From contig NZ_CP046155.1 in the NCBI RefSeq assembly GCF_016403105.1, positions 806,001 to 870,000 of the forward strand: 64,000 nt of DNA, given 5' to 3'. This document shows, piece by piece, positions 1 to 9,770 of the stretch. The notes under the pieces were generated by a model. That model had not been told where the DNA came from, ran no database searches, and saw nothing but the letters and a program-made list of their open reading frames with translations. Position numbers and translations under genes: made by a program. Position 1 is the first letter of the stretch, and every line of letters starts with the position of its first letter. This DNA comes from Leptolyngbya sp. BL0902 (GTDB lineage Bacteria; Cyanobacteriota; Cyanobacteriia; Phormidesmidales; Phormidesmidaceae).

Positions 1-1279
1 TGCCCTTGCGAAGGATGCGGCCTAGGCGCTGCACATACTCGCGGGTGGAACCCGTCCCCGACAGCAAAATAGCGATGCGGGCGTCGGGCACGTCTACGCC
101 TTCGTTGAGAACGTGGCTGACGACCAGGGTAGGATAGTCGCCCTGGCGGAAGGCTTGCAGGATGGCGTGGCGTTCCTTCACCGGGGTTTGGTGGGTGATG
201 GCGGGGATGAGAAAGCTTTGGGAAATGCGGTAGACGGTGGCGTTGTCGTTTGTGAATATGAGAGTGCGCTCTGGGTGGTGCTGGGCCAGCAGGTCTTCTA
301 AAACGCGCAGCTTGCCTTCGGTGCCGAGGGCGATGGTTTTGGCTTCTCGGTGCGCCAGCATGGCCCGCCGTCCGGCTTGGGATTGGGCGCTGGCCCGCAC
401 AAATCGCTGCCAGCCCTGGGCAGAACTCAGCCAGATGTTAGCCTCCTGCAAAAAGCGGTTGCGCTGGGCGATCCGTTGGTCGTAGCGGTGGCGTTCCTGA
501 TGGGAGAGCTTGACCTTAATCGGCACAATCTCAAAGGGGGCGAGGGCGTGGCCGGAGAGATCTGCCGCCGATTTTTCGTAGACCACGGTTCCCAGCAGGT
601 GGGTAAGGTCTTCGTGGCGACCATCGGCGCGGTCGGGGGTGGCGGTGAGGCCCAGGCGATAGGGTGCAATGGAATACTCGGCAATCACCCGGTTAAAGTC
701 GCTGGGCAGGTGGTGGCATTCGTCGCAGATCAGCAGGGCGTATTGGTTGCCCAGACTTTCGGCGTGGATGGCGGCGCTGTCGTAGGTGGCCACCAAAATT
801 GGGGTGCGATCCTTTGATCCACCCCCCAACAGCCCCACCTCCACATCGGGAAACGCCGCTTCCAAATGGGCATACCACTGGTGCATCAAATCCAGGGTCG
901 GCACGGTGATCAAGGTATGGCGCGGCGTGGCCTGCATCGCCATCTGGGCCAGGTAGGTTTTGCCGGAAGCCGTCGGCAGCACCACCACCCCGCGCCAGCG
1001 ATTTCTCACCCAAGCCGCCAGAGCTTCCTTTTGGTGGGCGTAGGGTTCCATCGTCATCTTGGGGGCCAAATCCAACGGCTGAAACCCCTGGGCTTGGTCG
1101 TTAAAGGCCACTTGTTCTGCCCGCAGGGTTTCCACCAGAGCACGATACTGATGGGCCGGAATGCGGAATTTCTCTACCCGGTCGTCCCAGTGGGCAAAGT
1201 CCATCCAGCCCTTACCCCGTGGGGGCGGGTGCAAAATCAGCGTGCCCCGGTCGTAGGTGAGGGTGGAGGTGCGGCCCAT
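1..1279 (-). CDS. XPB-like DEAD/DEAH-box helicase, C-terminus cut by window edge
   Basis: Reading the minus strand from an ATG at 1279 gives an open frame of about 426 codons that runs off the left edge without a stop. Visible helicase motifs are Walker A PTASGKT (about residues 102-108), the DECH box (186-189) in CDECHHLP, motif III LTATPDR (about 211-217), and motif VI-like QRLGRILRKG at the edge. The spacing and the short N-terminal domain before a PYAHQKEAL Q-motif-like segment fit the XPB/ERCC3-like superfamily 2 helicases common in cyanobacteria. The role is probably DNA unwinding in repair or transcription-coupled processes, which is family inference. The true C-terminus is not visible. 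Confidence 0.85.
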   Translation of the reverse strand, partial: MGRTSTLTYDRGTLILHPPPRGKGWMDFAHWDDRVEKFRIPAHQYRALVETLRAEQVAFNDQAQGFQPLDLAPKMTMEPYAHQKEALAAWVRNRWRGVVVLPTASGKTYLAQMAMQATPRHTLITVPTLDLMHQWYAHLEAAFPDVEVGLLGGGSKDRTPILVATYDSAAIHAESLGNQYALLICDECHHLPSDFNRVIAEYSIAPYRLGLTATPDRADGRHEDLTHLLGTVVYEKSAADLSGHALAPFEIVPIKVKLSHQERHRYDQRIAQRNRFLQEANIWLSSAQGWQRFVRASAQSQAGRRAMLAHREAKTIALGTEGKLRVLEDLLAQHHPERTLIFTNDNATVYRISQSFLIPAITHQTPVKERHAILQAFRQGDYPTLVVSHVLNEGVDVPDARIAILLSGTGSTREYVQRLGRILRKG

Positions 1280-1294
1280 GGGCGAAAACTGACG

Positions 1295-2047
1295 CTAGCG
1301 CGAGGGTTGGTCTTGCCGCTGGCGGATGGTCTCGATAAATTCCAACACGTCGCTGGAAGGAAAGAGACGAACCTGATTGAATTGGTTATTGGTGGTGGTG
1401 TCGTCGCTATCGGCCATGGCTGCCAGCAGCCACTCCAAGGACATCACCTCTACCTCAATGTCCTGGGCTCCGGCGGGGTTGTCCTCAAAGACCCAGTTCA
1501 CGTAGGTTTGTAGGTCTTCGCGGGAGAAAAACATCGGCAGCGACACCTCATCGCCCTGCACAAAGGGGAGGTAGGAGTTGCTGTTGGCGCGTCGGGGTAC
1601 AAATAGAGGTACACCCTGAAATTCAGGCTGGATAGCCACCGCCGCCGTCACTTCAGACCGGATAGGGAAGTAGAGGAGGGGAGCGACCCCGTTGCTGTCG
1701 GCCATTTCGCGGTAGACACTGCCTAGGTCAACCACTTCAATTTGAGCATCCTGACCGTTCGCTTCCACTTGGTTGAGCACAGCGGCAGCGGTGGGGCCAT
1801 CCAAAAACACCACTGGGGCTTGAACGTTGGCATCGGTCTCGCTGACGGCCTTGAGGCGTTCTCCCTGGGCATCCAGAATCATAAAGACCGGGATTTGGGT
1901 AAGCTTGCTGGCAATTTGTTCGGCGGTGAGAGCCCAAGCCTGCTGGGCCATTCCAACCAGGCTCAACGCCAACCCACCTGCCACCGCCCTAACCACGGAA
2001 AGGGAGACGCCCATACCAGGGAACAATTTGCGCATAAAGCCTTCCAA
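1295..2047 (-). CDS. tic22: Tic22 family exported protein
   Basis: 250 residues as read from 2047; MRKLF at residue 5 is an equally good start. A hydrophobic N-terminal segment (about residues 12-40, ending AQQAWA) looks like a signal peptide for the periplasm or thylakoid lumen. The mature part has the Tic22 layout: repeated halves with IPVFMILDAQGERL and VPLFVPRR strands, and conserved PVVFLDGPTAAAVLNQ. Cyanobacterial Tic22 homologues are periplasmic or lumenal chaperone-like proteins linked to outer-membrane biogenesis; that role is from the family. The gene lies 15 bp downstream of the helicase start on the same strand, so co-transcription into the helicase is possible. Confidence 0.85.
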   Translation of the reverse strand: MEGFMRKLFPGMGVSLSVVRAVAGGLALSLVGMAQQAWALTAEQIASKLTQIPVFMILDAQGERLKAVSETDANVQAPVVFLDGPTAAAVLNQVEANGQDAQIEVVDLGSVYREMADSNGVAPLLYFPIRSEVTAAVAIQPEFQGVPLFVPRRANSNSYLPFVQGDEVSLPMFFSREDLQTYVNWVFEDNPAGAQDIEVEVMSLEWLLAAMADSDDTTTNNQFNQVRLFPSSDVLEFIETIRQRQDQPSR

Positions 2048-2258
2048 GATTTTTTGAGGGATTCTACCATACCAGGTCTTTATCCTAGCCAGGGTGAGGT
2101 GAGCCTCATCGTGCCAGTGTGACAGTCTATGGCTTGGCTATAGGCAAATCTATCGTCCCTGGGGGTGTGCCGCTAGAGCCACGGTGGTTTGAGGGATGGG
2201 GGACGCTGCACGAACGCGCCAACGGACGGTCATGGGACGGGCCGCGAGGCGAACTGGC

Positions 2259-3266
2259 CTACTCGCCCTTGCCTACCCCCATCAGATAGAGAAGCGCCAT
2301 GCGGACAGCCACGCCGTTGGTGACTTGCTCACTAATCAGGCTGAGGTTGGGGTCATCCATGAGGTCGGAGCTGATTTCTACACCGCGATTGGCGGGGCCG
2401 GGGTGCAGCACCTTCACTGTGGGCTGGCAAACTTGCAGTCGGTCGCGGGTAAGGCCGAAGTTCTCGTGGTACTCCCGCAGGCTGGGTAGCCGATGCTGGG
2501 TCATGCGTTCCTTTTGGAGGCGCAGGGTCATGACAAAATCGGCCCCTTCTAGGGCGGGGGCGAGGGTGCTGTGCTGCACTACGCGGCGGGGAATACCCAG
2601 GGGCGACTGCTGTATAAAGGCTTCGGCAAAGCCCGGTGGCAGCAGGGTGGGCGGGGCGGCGAGGTGCACTTCGGCCCCACAGGCGGTGAGGCTCCAGAGG
2701 TTGGAACGGGCTACCCTGGAGTGCAAAATATCCCCCACAATGGCGACTTTCAGCCCCGCTAGGGCTTGGCTGGTGGGTTGTTCTGGGTTGAGGGTCAGGG
2801 CCAGGGTAAACAGGTCTAGCAGGGCCTGGGAGGGATGGGCATGGAGCCCGTCGCCGCCGTTCAGCACCCCCACGCCGCTGTGGATGCGATCCATCTCATC
2901 GGCAATGGTCTGGGGCACTCCGGCGTCCTGGTGGCGGATTACCATCAGGTTGGTGCCCATGGCCAGGTAGGTTTTGGCCGTATCGAGGATGGTCTCGCCC
3001 TTGGTGAGGGAGGAGGTGCCCGGCGCAAAGTTGAGGACATCCGCCGACAGCCGTTTCGCCGCCAGTTCAAAGCTGCTGCGGGTGCGAGTGGAAGGCTCGA
3101 AGAACATATTTGTAACCACCACCCCCTGCAAGGCCGGAACCTTGCGCGTACGGCGGGACAGCACATCCCGAAAGCTTACGGCGGTCTGGGTTACGGTCTC
3201 CAGGTCTGCCGCCGTAAAATCTGCCAAGGACAATACATGCCGCCGCTCCCAGGTCGCCTCAGTCAT
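2259..3266 (-). CDS. pyrB: Aspartate carbamoyltransferase catalytic subunit
   Basis: 335 residues. It catalyses the committed step of pyrimidine synthesis, carbamoyl phosphate plus aspartate to N-carbamoylaspartate, in the cytoplasm. The carbamoyl-phosphate loop [14 protein letters not shown] (about residues 56-69) is intact, and [11 protein letters not shown], the [14 protein letters not shown] motif and the C-terminal [11 protein letters not shown] motif are all present. Length and motif order match class B/C catalytic chains. No pyrI is adjacent. Intergenic sequence separates it on both sides, so it is probably transcribed alone. The start at 3266 places the N-terminal LSLADF segment normally. 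Confidence 0.97.
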   Translation of the reverse strand: MTEATWERRHVLSLADFTAADLETVTQTAVSFRDVLSRRTRKVPALQGVVVTNMFFEPSTRTRSSFELAAKRLSADVLNFAPGTSSLTKGETILDTAKTYLAMGTNLMVIRHQDAGVPQTIADEMDRIHSGVGVLNGGDGLHAHPSQALLDLFTLALTLNPEQPTSQALAGLKVAIVGDILHSRVARSNLWSLTACGAEVHLAAPPTLLPPGFAEAFIQQSPLGIPRRVVQHSTLAPALEGADFVMTLRLQKERMTQHRLPSLREYHENFGLTRDRLQVCQPTVKVLHPGPANRGVEISSDLMDDPNLSLISEQVTNGVAVRMALLYLMGVGKGE

Positions 3267-3669
3267 GGCCCCGTTCCCTCTATCCCGTTATTGACCAGTC
3301 TGCCGTCCTCACCATACCCGGAAGCGTCCCCCTCCTACACCTGTTTTTTAACCTGGGATTAGAGATTGGGGCACAAGGCTGGCGGTGAGGCTGGCGACAA
3401 CGTTTGGGGAGCGGTTTGAGGCGACATTTTTAGACGCTCTATTGAGACCCTTTCGACGACGGCTTGGGGAGCGGTTCTGGAACGATTTGCAATGATTCAC
3501 TTTGAATAATCTGCGCTAACATCCACTTGGCTAGGAGCAGTATGGGCCGCAACACCAAGGGCTCCTAGGGGTGCTGGGTTGCCTGTTGGCCCAGGTTTGC
3601 GAGACCTGTGATGTGGGCTTGACAACCGAGCCCTGCACACATCAGTCCATGTTGTTGTGATGGGTAGGA
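3267..3669. other. Intergenic region between divergent pyrB and SPOR-like gene
   Basis: About 400 bp with no credible coding frame. It must hold the promoters for pyrB (leftward) and the SPOR-like gene (rightward). I see a near-repeated phrase 'cttggggagcggttt/c' around 3400-3475 but no clear operator or terminator. Confidence 0.5.
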
Positions 3670-4626
3670 GTGGTGAATACCATGCAGCATGATTCCCGAT
3701 TAGTTCCGAGATTAGGTTGGTTAAGCCCAGGATCTCCTGCGTCTCGTTGCGCTCGCTCCCTGGGCCTTGGGGTGTTGTCGGTCTTAACCCTTGTGTCTTG
3801 GGTGGGCCACGGTGCTGCCCAGGGCCAAGACTACGACATTGTGCCGCCCCTGCCCGTTGGCGTGGTTCCGGTGCCCAGCAGCCCCATGCCCCAGGCTCCG
3901 AGCAGTGGTCAACAGTTTGTGGTGTTTGTGAATGACACCAGCGAAGCTACCCTGCGTCAGGTGCAGATGATCGAGCCTACGGCCTTTCGGACAACCTTCC
4001 AGGGCCGACCTGTGATTCAGGCGGGGCGATTTAACCATTCGGCCAATGCCCAAATGCGGGTCAATGACCTCGCGGGTCGGGGAATTTCGGCCCAGATGAG
4101 CGCCGCCCCTGCTGCCCAGCCCGTCTTTGCCCAAACCCCGGCCCTGCCCGGTAATGTCTATGCCGCCGCTGGCACCCTGCCGCCCCTGCCCGGAGTAACC
4201 GTGATCCCCCCTGCTGGGGTTGCGCCTCTGCCGATGCCCAGCCAAATGCCCCCGGTCAGCCCGTCTGGCTCCGGCAACGTGGAGTTTGGCCAGCAGTTGT
4301 CCTACACGGCCCCCGCTAGCCCTGCCAACAGCTATCCGGTGAATATGCCTCCGCCCAGCGGCACCACGGCCCTGGCTTCCCCGGCGGCATCCCCCACCAG
4401 CGCTCCCTTCTATGTGGTGATTCCCACCTCGGCAAACAACCTCCAATCCCTCAGCGCCCAGGTGATTCAGCTCGGCACCCCGCCGGATCGGGTGCAGATG
4501 CGGACGGAACCCCGTGGCCCCCATGTGGCCGTTGGCCCCTTTGCCGACCGAGGCTTGGCCAACCAGTGGAACAATTTTTATCGGGATGCGGGCTTTGGCG
4601 GCAGCCGCGTTTTCTTTCAGCGCTAG
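3670..4626 (+). CDS. Exported proline/alanine-rich protein with SPOR-like repeats
   Basis: 318 residues. A hydrophobic segment (about residues 27-50, ending VGHGAAQG) suggests a signal peptide or N-terminal anchor. Two domains look alike: residues about 80-140 (QQFVVFVNDTSEATLRQVQ) and the C-terminal 75 residues (FYVVIPTSANNLQSLSAQV, then HVAVGPFADRGLANQW). The alternation of a strand, a helix, and 'VGPF' followed by a helix is SPOR-like, so peptidoglycan or septal binding is possible. The middle is a Pro/Ala/Ser-rich linker. MQHDSR at residue 5 is an alternative start. The domain assignment is by eye, and no specific gene is recognised. Confidence 0.65.
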   Translation: MVNTMQHDSRLVPRLGWLSPGSPASRCARSLGLGVLSVLTLVSWVGHGAAQGQDYDIVPPLPVGVVPVPSSPMPQAPSSGQQFVVFVNDTSEATLRQVQMIEPTAFRTTFQGRPVIQAGRFNHSANAQMRVNDLAGRGISAQMSAAPAAQPVFAQTPALPGNVYAAAGTLPPLPGVTVIPPAGVAPLPMPSQMPPVSPSGSGNVEFGQQLSYTAPASPANSYPVNMPPPSGTTALASPAASPTSAPFYVVIPTSANNLQSLSAQVIQLGTPPDRVQMRTEPRGPHVAVGPFADRGLANQWNNFYRDAGFGGSRVFFQR

Positions 4627-4646
4627 GTTGGCGTTCCTAAGGTAGC

Positions 4647-6317
4647 GTGGCTATGGGTTCTCCGCTGGGCTCAACGCATTCTGGCGCTGCTGTTGTTGCG
4701 GCTCCGTCGCCCGATTGGGTGGTGACAGCGGCCACCATGCAGGCCATCGAAACCGCGATGTTTGAGGCTGGTATGCCCGTCGCCGCCCTGATGGAAAAGG
4801 CGGCCCAGCGGCTAGCGGCCTGGGTGATGGCGGAATATCCTAGCGTGGCCTACCCACGGGTAGCGGTGCTGGTTGGCCCTGGGCACAATGGCGGCGATGC
4901 CCTGGTGGTGGCGCGGGAGATGGCCCATCGAGGCTATAGCGTTCAGGTGCTTGCCCCCACCGACCGCCACAAAAGCCTCACCGCCGATCACCTACGCTAT
5001 GTCTGTGCCCTGGGGGTGCCGATTGCCCCAGGGCTGTCCGATGATGCGCCTTCTCAGGCCGTGGATCTCTGGATTGACGGTCTGTTTGGCTTTGGCCTAG
5101 AGCGTTCCCTAGAAGGATCCCTTGCCGACTTAGTGGCGGTGGTGAATGCCCACCCGGCTCCGGTGGTGAGTCTGGATTTGCCCTCCGGGCTCCACACCGA
5201 CACCGGGAACGTCCTAGGTGTGGCTGTTCGGGCTACTCATACCCTTTGCCTGGGGCTGTGGAAGCGGGCCTTTTGCCAGGATGTCGCCCTGCCCTACCTG
5301 GGCCATCGCCATCGGATTGATTTTGATATCCCGCCCTTTGCCCTAGCCGCAGGGTTAAATAACTTGCCCCCGGTGCGCCACATCAGCACCTCAGACGCCT
5401 TGGCCCGCCTGCCCTTGCCCCGTGCGGCCAATTGCCACAAGTATCAGGTCAGTCACTTGCTGATCGTGGCTGGATCGCGCCAGTATGCCGGGGCGGCGCT
5501 GCTGGCAGGATTGGGGGCGAGGGCCAGCGGCGTGGGGATGCTCACCCTGGCGGTGCCGGAATCCCTGCGGTGGATGGTGGTGGCCCAACTGCCCGAAGCC
5601 CTGGTGATCGGATGCCCTGAAACCGACGCCGGAGCCATCGCCCAGTTTCCGACGGAATTAGCCCTCAATCGTTACGATGCGATTACCTGTGGCCCTGGCC
5701 TTTCGCGGCAGGCGGGGGCGGTGGTAGATGCAGTGTGCGCTACGGATCGCCCCCTCTTGCTGGATGCTGATGCCCTAAACCATCTCGCAGAACGGGATCC
5801 GATAGCGACCTTGGCCCAGCGCCCCGCCCCAACCCTGATCACCCCCCACCTCGGCGAGTTTCGGCGGCTGTTTCCTGATTGGTCTGCCCAGCCCTCCGAG
5901 CAATCCCTTGATTCCGGCCAATTAGCCCAAGCCGCCGCCGCCCACAGCCAGAGTATCGTCGTGCTAAAGGGAGCCTGTACCGCCATCGCCCACCCCGACG
6001 GTCGGCTATGGTTCAACGCTGACAGCACCCCCGGCCTCGCCCGTGGCGGCAGTGGCGATGTGCTGACCGGGCTCATGGGCGGACTCCTAGCCCAAGCCTT
6101 TGCCCCGTCCAGTCTTTCCCAACGCCAAGGCGATCCGCCACCCCCCAGTCATACCCTGGATTTAGCTCTAGATGCTGCCCTGGCTGGGGTATGGTGGCAC
6201 AGTCAGACGGCCAAGGACATGGCAACTCGCCATACTGAACTGGGGGTGGATGGCCCCCGATTGGCTGCGGCCCTCACCGCCACCCTGGCCGCTCGTTCTC
6301 CTACCCTAAAGCTTTGA
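4647..6317 (+). CDS. nnr: Bifunctional NAD(P)H-hydrate epimerase / ADP-dependent dehydratase
   Basis: 556 residues. It repairs hydrated NADH/NADPH. The N-terminal YjeF_N epimerase domain shows VGPGHNGGDALVVAREM (about residues 77-93) and SLDLPSGLHTDTG. The C-terminal carbohydrate-kinase-like dehydratase domain shows VAGSRQYAGAALLAG, CGPGLSR, LLLDADALN, TPHLGEFRRLFP and the nucleotide-binding GGSGDVLTGLMGG. Length is normal for the fused enzyme. It begins 20 bp after the SPOR-like gene and its stop overlaps the next gene's ATG by 4 bp, so it is in an operon with the rhomboid. An alternative start is M3. Confidence 0.95.
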   Translation: MAMGSPLGSTHSGAAVVAAPSPDWVVTAATMQAIETAMFEAGMPVAALMEKAAQRLAAWVMAEYPSVAYPRVAVLVGPGHNGGDALVVAREMAHRGYSVQVLAPTDRHKSLTADHLRYVCALGVPIAPGLSDDAPSQAVDLWIDGLFGFGLERSLEGSLADLVAVVNAHPAPVVSLDLPSGLHTDTGNVLGVAVRATHTLCLGLWKRAFCQDVALPYLGHRHRIDFDIPPFALAAGLNNLPPVRHISTSDALARLPLPRAANCHKYQVSHLLIVAGSRQYAGAALLAGLGARASGVGMLTLAVPESLRWMVVAQLPEALVIGCPETDAGAIAQFPTELALNRYDAITCGPGLSRQAGAVVDAVCATDRPLLLDADALNHLAERDPIATLAQRPAPTLITPHLGEFRRLFPDWSAQPSEQSLDSGQLAQAAAAHSQSIVVLKGACTAIAHPDGRLWFNADSTPGLARGGSGDVLTGLMGGLLAQAFAPSSLSQRQGDPPPPSHTLDLALDAALAGVWWHSQTAKDMATRHTELGVDGPRLAAALTATLAARSPTLKL

Positions 6318-6925
6318 TGACCGACTGGTTTGCCCTACCGCCCCTACCCGATGGCTTCCGCCAGGGGATTACCCTATTGACCTACTGGCTGCTGCTGATC
6401 TGGGCCTTGGCCATCGCCGATCTCTTCACCGGACGGCAGTTGTGGCGGCATTTAGGCATTCGGCCCCGTCGCCTGGGGGGGCTACCAGGCATCTTGGTTG
6501 CGCCCCTGCTGCACCAAGACTTTCGCCACGTCGCCGCCAACTCTGCCCCCCTGGTGATTTTGGGTAGCCTCATTTTGCTCCAAGGGCTGGAGGTGCTGGG
6601 ACTGGTAACGGCTCTCTGCTGGCTACTCAGCGGCCTAGGTATCTGGATTCTGGGTCGTCGAGGCACCGTCCACCTGGGGGCCAGTGGGGTGGTGTTTGGC
6701 TATCTGGGCTTCTTGCTGCTGCGGGGCTATTTTGACCGCAGTCTGCCCGCCATGGCCCTGTCGATTTTTGTCGGGTTGCTTTACGGCGGTGCCCTGTGGG
6801 GATTGCTGCCCCTCCAGCGCGGCAAGTCCTGGGTGGGCCACGGCGCAGGATTTTTGGCCGGAGCCTGGGTGGCCCGTGATTTGGATGCCATCCAAACCTG
6901 GTGGATGCAGAATTCTGGCTGGTAA
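6314..6925 (+). CDS. Rhomboid family intramembrane serine protease
   Basis: 203 residues with about six hydrophobic segments. The catalytic dyad is visible: GASG (Ser in HLGASGVVFGYLG, about residues 119-131) and His in WVGHGAGFLAGAW (about 171-183). The amphipathic HQDFRHVAANS segment corresponds to the conserved H-x2-x-H-N region of rhomboids. It would cleave single-pass membrane substrates; the substrate is unknown. The ATGA overlap with nnr implies translational coupling. Confidence 0.92.
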   Translation: MMTDWFALPPLPDGFRQGITLLTYWLLLIWALAIADLFTGRQLWRHLGIRPRRLGGLPGILVAPLLHQDFRHVAANSAPLVILGSLILLQGLEVLGLVTALCWLLSGLGIWILGRRGTVHLGASGVVFGYLGFLLLRGYFDRSLPAMALSIFVGLLYGGALWGLLPLQRGKSWVGHGAGFLAGAWVARDLDAIQTWWMQNSGW

Positions 6926-7016
6926 GGCAAGCCCCCGCTCCAATCTCTGAGGCTCCAGCCCGATCTCCGTGTCTCCGCGTCCCCACGCCCCCGTATCCCC
7001 GCGTCCCTAATCCCCC

Positions 7017-7697
7017 CTAATCCCCAATCCGATAGCCCTTGCCGTAGATGGTGTGGATCAGGGGTGGGGTGCCCTTGGGCTCAATTTTGCGGCGCAGCAG
7101 CCGCATCTGCGCCGCCAGCACATTGCTGCTGGGCAGGTCTTGGTCGCCCCACACGGCTTGGTAAATCTGCTCGTGGGGGAGGACTTGGTTGGGGTGGCGC
7201 AGCAGGTAGGCCAGCAGCGCCGTCTCCTTTTCGGATAGTTCGATGGCCTGTCCCCGACGGTAGGCGAGCTGATTGGCCTGATCTAGCTCCAGATCGCCAA
7301 AGCTAAACCGGGAGGGGGCTGGAGCAGATTCCAACGTTGCCGCCCGTCGGCCCAAGGCCCGTACCCGCGCCAGCAGTTCCCTCAGTTCAAAGGGTTTCAC
7401 CAGGTAGTCATCGGCTCCGGCATCGAGGCCATCTACCCGATCATCCAGGGTGTCCTTGGCGGTGAGAAACAGCACCGGGGTTGGATCCTGGCGAGAGCGC
7501 ACCTGGCGACAAATCTCTAGGCCATTGAGCTTGGGCAGCATCCAGTCCAGAATCAGCAGGTCATAGCCCCCCTGCTCGGCCATGGCGAGGCCCATCTCAC
7601 CATCGGTGGCCACATCCACCTGATAGCCCTCGCGGGTCAGCAACCGACTGAGGGGGTCGGTGAGTTCCACTTCGTCATCCACTAACAGAATGTGCAT
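7017..7697 (-). CDS. OmpR/PhoB-type two-component response regulator
   Basis: I place the start at 7697 (MHILLVDDEVEL), giving about 226 residues. The frame is open further upstream only because of a 15-bp tandem repeat. The receiver domain has acidic DDE, the phospho-acceptor Asp in LLILDWMLPKLNG, LFLTAKD and the conserved Lys of YLVKPF. A Trans_Reg_C winged-helix domain follows (FSFGDLELD through IHTIYGKGYRIGD). Cyanobacterial RppA/ManR-like regulators have this form, but I cannot assign the target. No histidine kinase is adjacent. It is convergent with the rhomboid and downstream of the exchanger gene. Confidence 0.93.
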   Translation of the reverse strand: MHILLVDDEVELTDPLSRLLTREGYQVDVATDGEMGLAMAEQGGYDLLILDWMLPKLNGLEICRQVRSRQDPTPVLFLTAKDTLDDRVDGLDAGADDYLVKPFELRELLARVRALGRRAATLESAPAPSRFSFGDLELDQANQLAYRRGQAIELSEKETALLAYLLRHPNQVLPHEQIYQAVWGDQDLPSSNVLAAQMRLLRRKIEPKGTPPLIHTIYGKGYRIGD

Positions 7698-7768
7698 GGT
7701 TTGCCCCAAGATCGTGATTCCCAGCGCCATGATTCCCAGCGCCATGATTCCCTAGAGTCCGCCGCGCC

Positions 7769-8848
7769 CTAGACCGGATGGAAGAAAAAGGCGGCTCCCA
7801 GCAGGGCAAAGGTGGACAGCAGCAGCACGCCCTCCAGCCAGTTGGATCGGCCATCCTGGCTGATTAGGTTCACCGTGGCGACGGCCACCGCCACCGCGAC
7901 GACCTCAAACAGGCCAAAGTTTAAGTCCATGGGCTGATCGATGATTTCCCCAACAATCACGAGTATCGGGGCCACCAGCAGCGCCACCAGCAAACTCGAT
8001 CCCATCGCCACCGACACCGCCAGATCCATATTGTCCTTAGCGGCCATGCGAACCGCAGTGACATATTCCGCCGCACCACCCACCAGGGGCAGCAAAATCA
8101 CCCCGGTAAACAGCGGGGTTAGCCCCAGGCTTTCGGCGGCTTCCTCCACCGCCCCCACAAAAATCTCCGACATCACCGCCACGCCCAGGGTGGCCACCAG
8201 CAGCACCCCCACCCACAGCCAAATGTTGGGCTTCTCCTCATTGTGGCCCGATTCCTCGCTGTGATCACTAACGCCCACATCGTAGAGATAGCTGTGGGTT
8301 TTGAGGGAAAACAGCAGGGTGAGGGCATAGACGGCAATCATCACCACTGCCACAACAACAGACAACTGGCGAATCACCCCAGGTTCCACAATGTTGGAAG
8401 TGTTGATCACCAGGGCCGGAATCAGCACCGCCGTCACCGCTAGGCCCATGGTGGATCCGTTAATCCCCGCCACCTTTTGGTTAAAGGTTTGCTCCTTGTA
8501 GCGCAGCCCGCCCACAAACATCGACAGGCCCAGTACCAGGAGCGTGTTCGCCAAAATCGAGCCCGTAATGCTGGCCTTGACAATGTCAATCAGCCCCGCC
8601 TTTAGGGCCACCAGGGCAATAATCAGCTCCGTGGCATTGCCAAACACCGCATTCACCAATCCGCCAATGGTGGGGCCAGTCACTAGCGCCAGTTCTTCCG
8701 TGGCGGTACTGAGCCAAATGGCCAGAGGCAAAATCGCCACCGCCGACAGCCCAAACACCGTCAGTGCCCCCCATTCCAGGCGTTCCGCTACAATGGCGAC
8801 GGGAATAAAGACCAGCAAACCGTAGGAAACCAGATTCTTGGTGCTCAT
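7769..8848 (-). CDS. cax: Calcium/proton exchanger (CAX family)
   Basis: 359 residues and about eleven hydrophobic segments. The two inverted-repeat signature motifs of the Ca2+/cation antiporter superfamily are present: GNATELIIALVALKAG (about residues 70-85) and VGGAAEYVTAVRMAAKDNMDLAVSVAMGSSL (about 256-286), carrying the two essential glutamates. A hydrophilic acidic loop (DHSEESGHNEEKPN) sits between the halves, as in other CAX proteins. It would export Ca2+ in exchange for H+ across the plasma membrane. It lies about 70 bp upstream of the response regulator on the same strand. Confidence 0.94.
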   Translation of the reverse strand: MSTKNLVSYGLLVFIPVAIVAERLEWGALTVFGLSAVAILPLAIWLSTATEELALVTGPTIGGLVNAVFGNATELIIALVALKAGLIDIVKASITGSILANTLLVLGLSMFVGGLRYKEQTFNQKVAGINGSTMGLAVTAVLIPALVINTSNIVEPGVIRQLSVVVAVVMIAVYALTLLFSLKTHSYLYDVGVSDHSEESGHNEEKPNIWLWVGVLLVATLGVAVMSEIFVGAVEEAAESLGLTPLFTGVILLPLVGGAAEYVTAVRMAAKDNMDLAVSVAMGSSLLVALLVAPILVIVGEIIDQPMDLNFGLFEVVAVAVAVATVNLISQDGRSNWLEGVLLLSTFALLGAAFFFHPV

Positions 8849-9049
8849 TAGGGCCTCACGGCAAAAGAAGCCCCCAGGTCACTGTCCCAGGGGAGGTTTC
8901 CAGGATTTTAGCGGATCTTGCTGAAGGTCATCGCCCTTGTGGTTCGTGGAGAAGCCGAATTTTCCACGGACGATAGATTTTGCCGTAATGCCCAACCACA
9001 GGAATTCCCGTGATATGATTTAAGACTGTGTCGAAAATTAGGGTTAACC

Positions 9050-9247
9050 ATGCCAAAACTGAAGTCTCGCAAGGCCGCCGCCAAGCGCTTTCGCCGCAGT
9101 GGCAGTGGCAAAATCATGCGCCGCAAAGCCTTTAAGAACCACCTGTTGCAGCACAAGAATGCTGAGCGCCGCTCTCGGCTGTCTAAGGCCGTTGTGGTCT
9201 CCGAGGAAGATGCGCCCAACGTGGAGCTGATGCTGCCCTATCTCTAG
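9050..9247 (+). CDS. rpmI: 50S ribosomal protein L35
   Basis: 65 residues, very basic, with [21 protein letters not shown] at the start and [11 protein letters not shown] in the middle, the standard L35 sequence and length. Paired with rplT downstream, the conserved order in cyanobacteria. A TATGAT hexamer at 9014-9019 is a possible -10 element. Confidence 0.98.
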   Translation: MPKLKSRKAAAKRFRRSGSGKIMRRKAFKNHLLQHKNAERRSRLSKAVVVSEEDAPNVELMLPYL

Positions 9248-9363
9248 GCGGTGTCGCGGTTCAGGCTAGCTCTGATGAACGCCTATCGTCACCGCTGGTC
9301 TTGGTTGATTGGATCGAGCATATTTGATCGAGAGTAAACGTCTCCCCAAGGATTGAAAGAGTC

Positions 9364-9717
9364 ATGGCACGTGTGAAGCGCGGCAATGTTGCCCGGAAGC
9401 GCCGCAATAAAATTTTGAAACTGGCGAAGGGCTTTAGAGGATCTCACTCGAAGCTGTTCCGCACCGCTAACCAGCAGGTGATGAAAGCCCTACGCTACGC
9501 CTATCGCGACCGCCGGAACCGGAAGCGCGATTTCCGTCGGCTGTGGATCACCCGCATCAATGCGGCGGCTCGTCTGCACGATATTAGCTACAGCCAACTG
9601 ATGGGCCAACTGAAAAAGGCCAACGTCGAGATCAACCGCAAAATGCTGGCCCAAATGGCCGTGCTAGACCCGGACGGGTTTGCCAAAGTGGTTGAAGTGG
9701 CTGGCAACAAAGCCTAG
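9364..9717 (+). CDS. rplT: 50S ribosomal protein L20
   Basis: 117 residues. It begins [26 protein letters not shown] and contains [24 protein letters not shown], diagnostic for L20. L20 binds 23S rRNA early in 50S assembly and in several bacteria represses its own rpmI-rplT mRNA. The 116-bp gap after rpmI could hold such a site, but I see no decisive structure. Confidence 0.98.
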   Translation: MARVKRGNVARKRRNKILKLAKGFRGSHSKLFRTANQQVMKALRYAYRDRRNRKRDFRRLWITRINAAARLHDISYSQLMGQLKKANVEINRKMLAQMAVLDPDGFAKVVEVAGNKA

Positions 9718-9770
9718 ATCCCAGACACAGCCTCAGTCATTGGCATGGTGATGAGGACACGGAGCAAGCG

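Noticed and set aside
8908-9219. Minus-strand 103-residue frame over rpmI
   Set aside because: Shadow of the ribosomal protein L35 gene.
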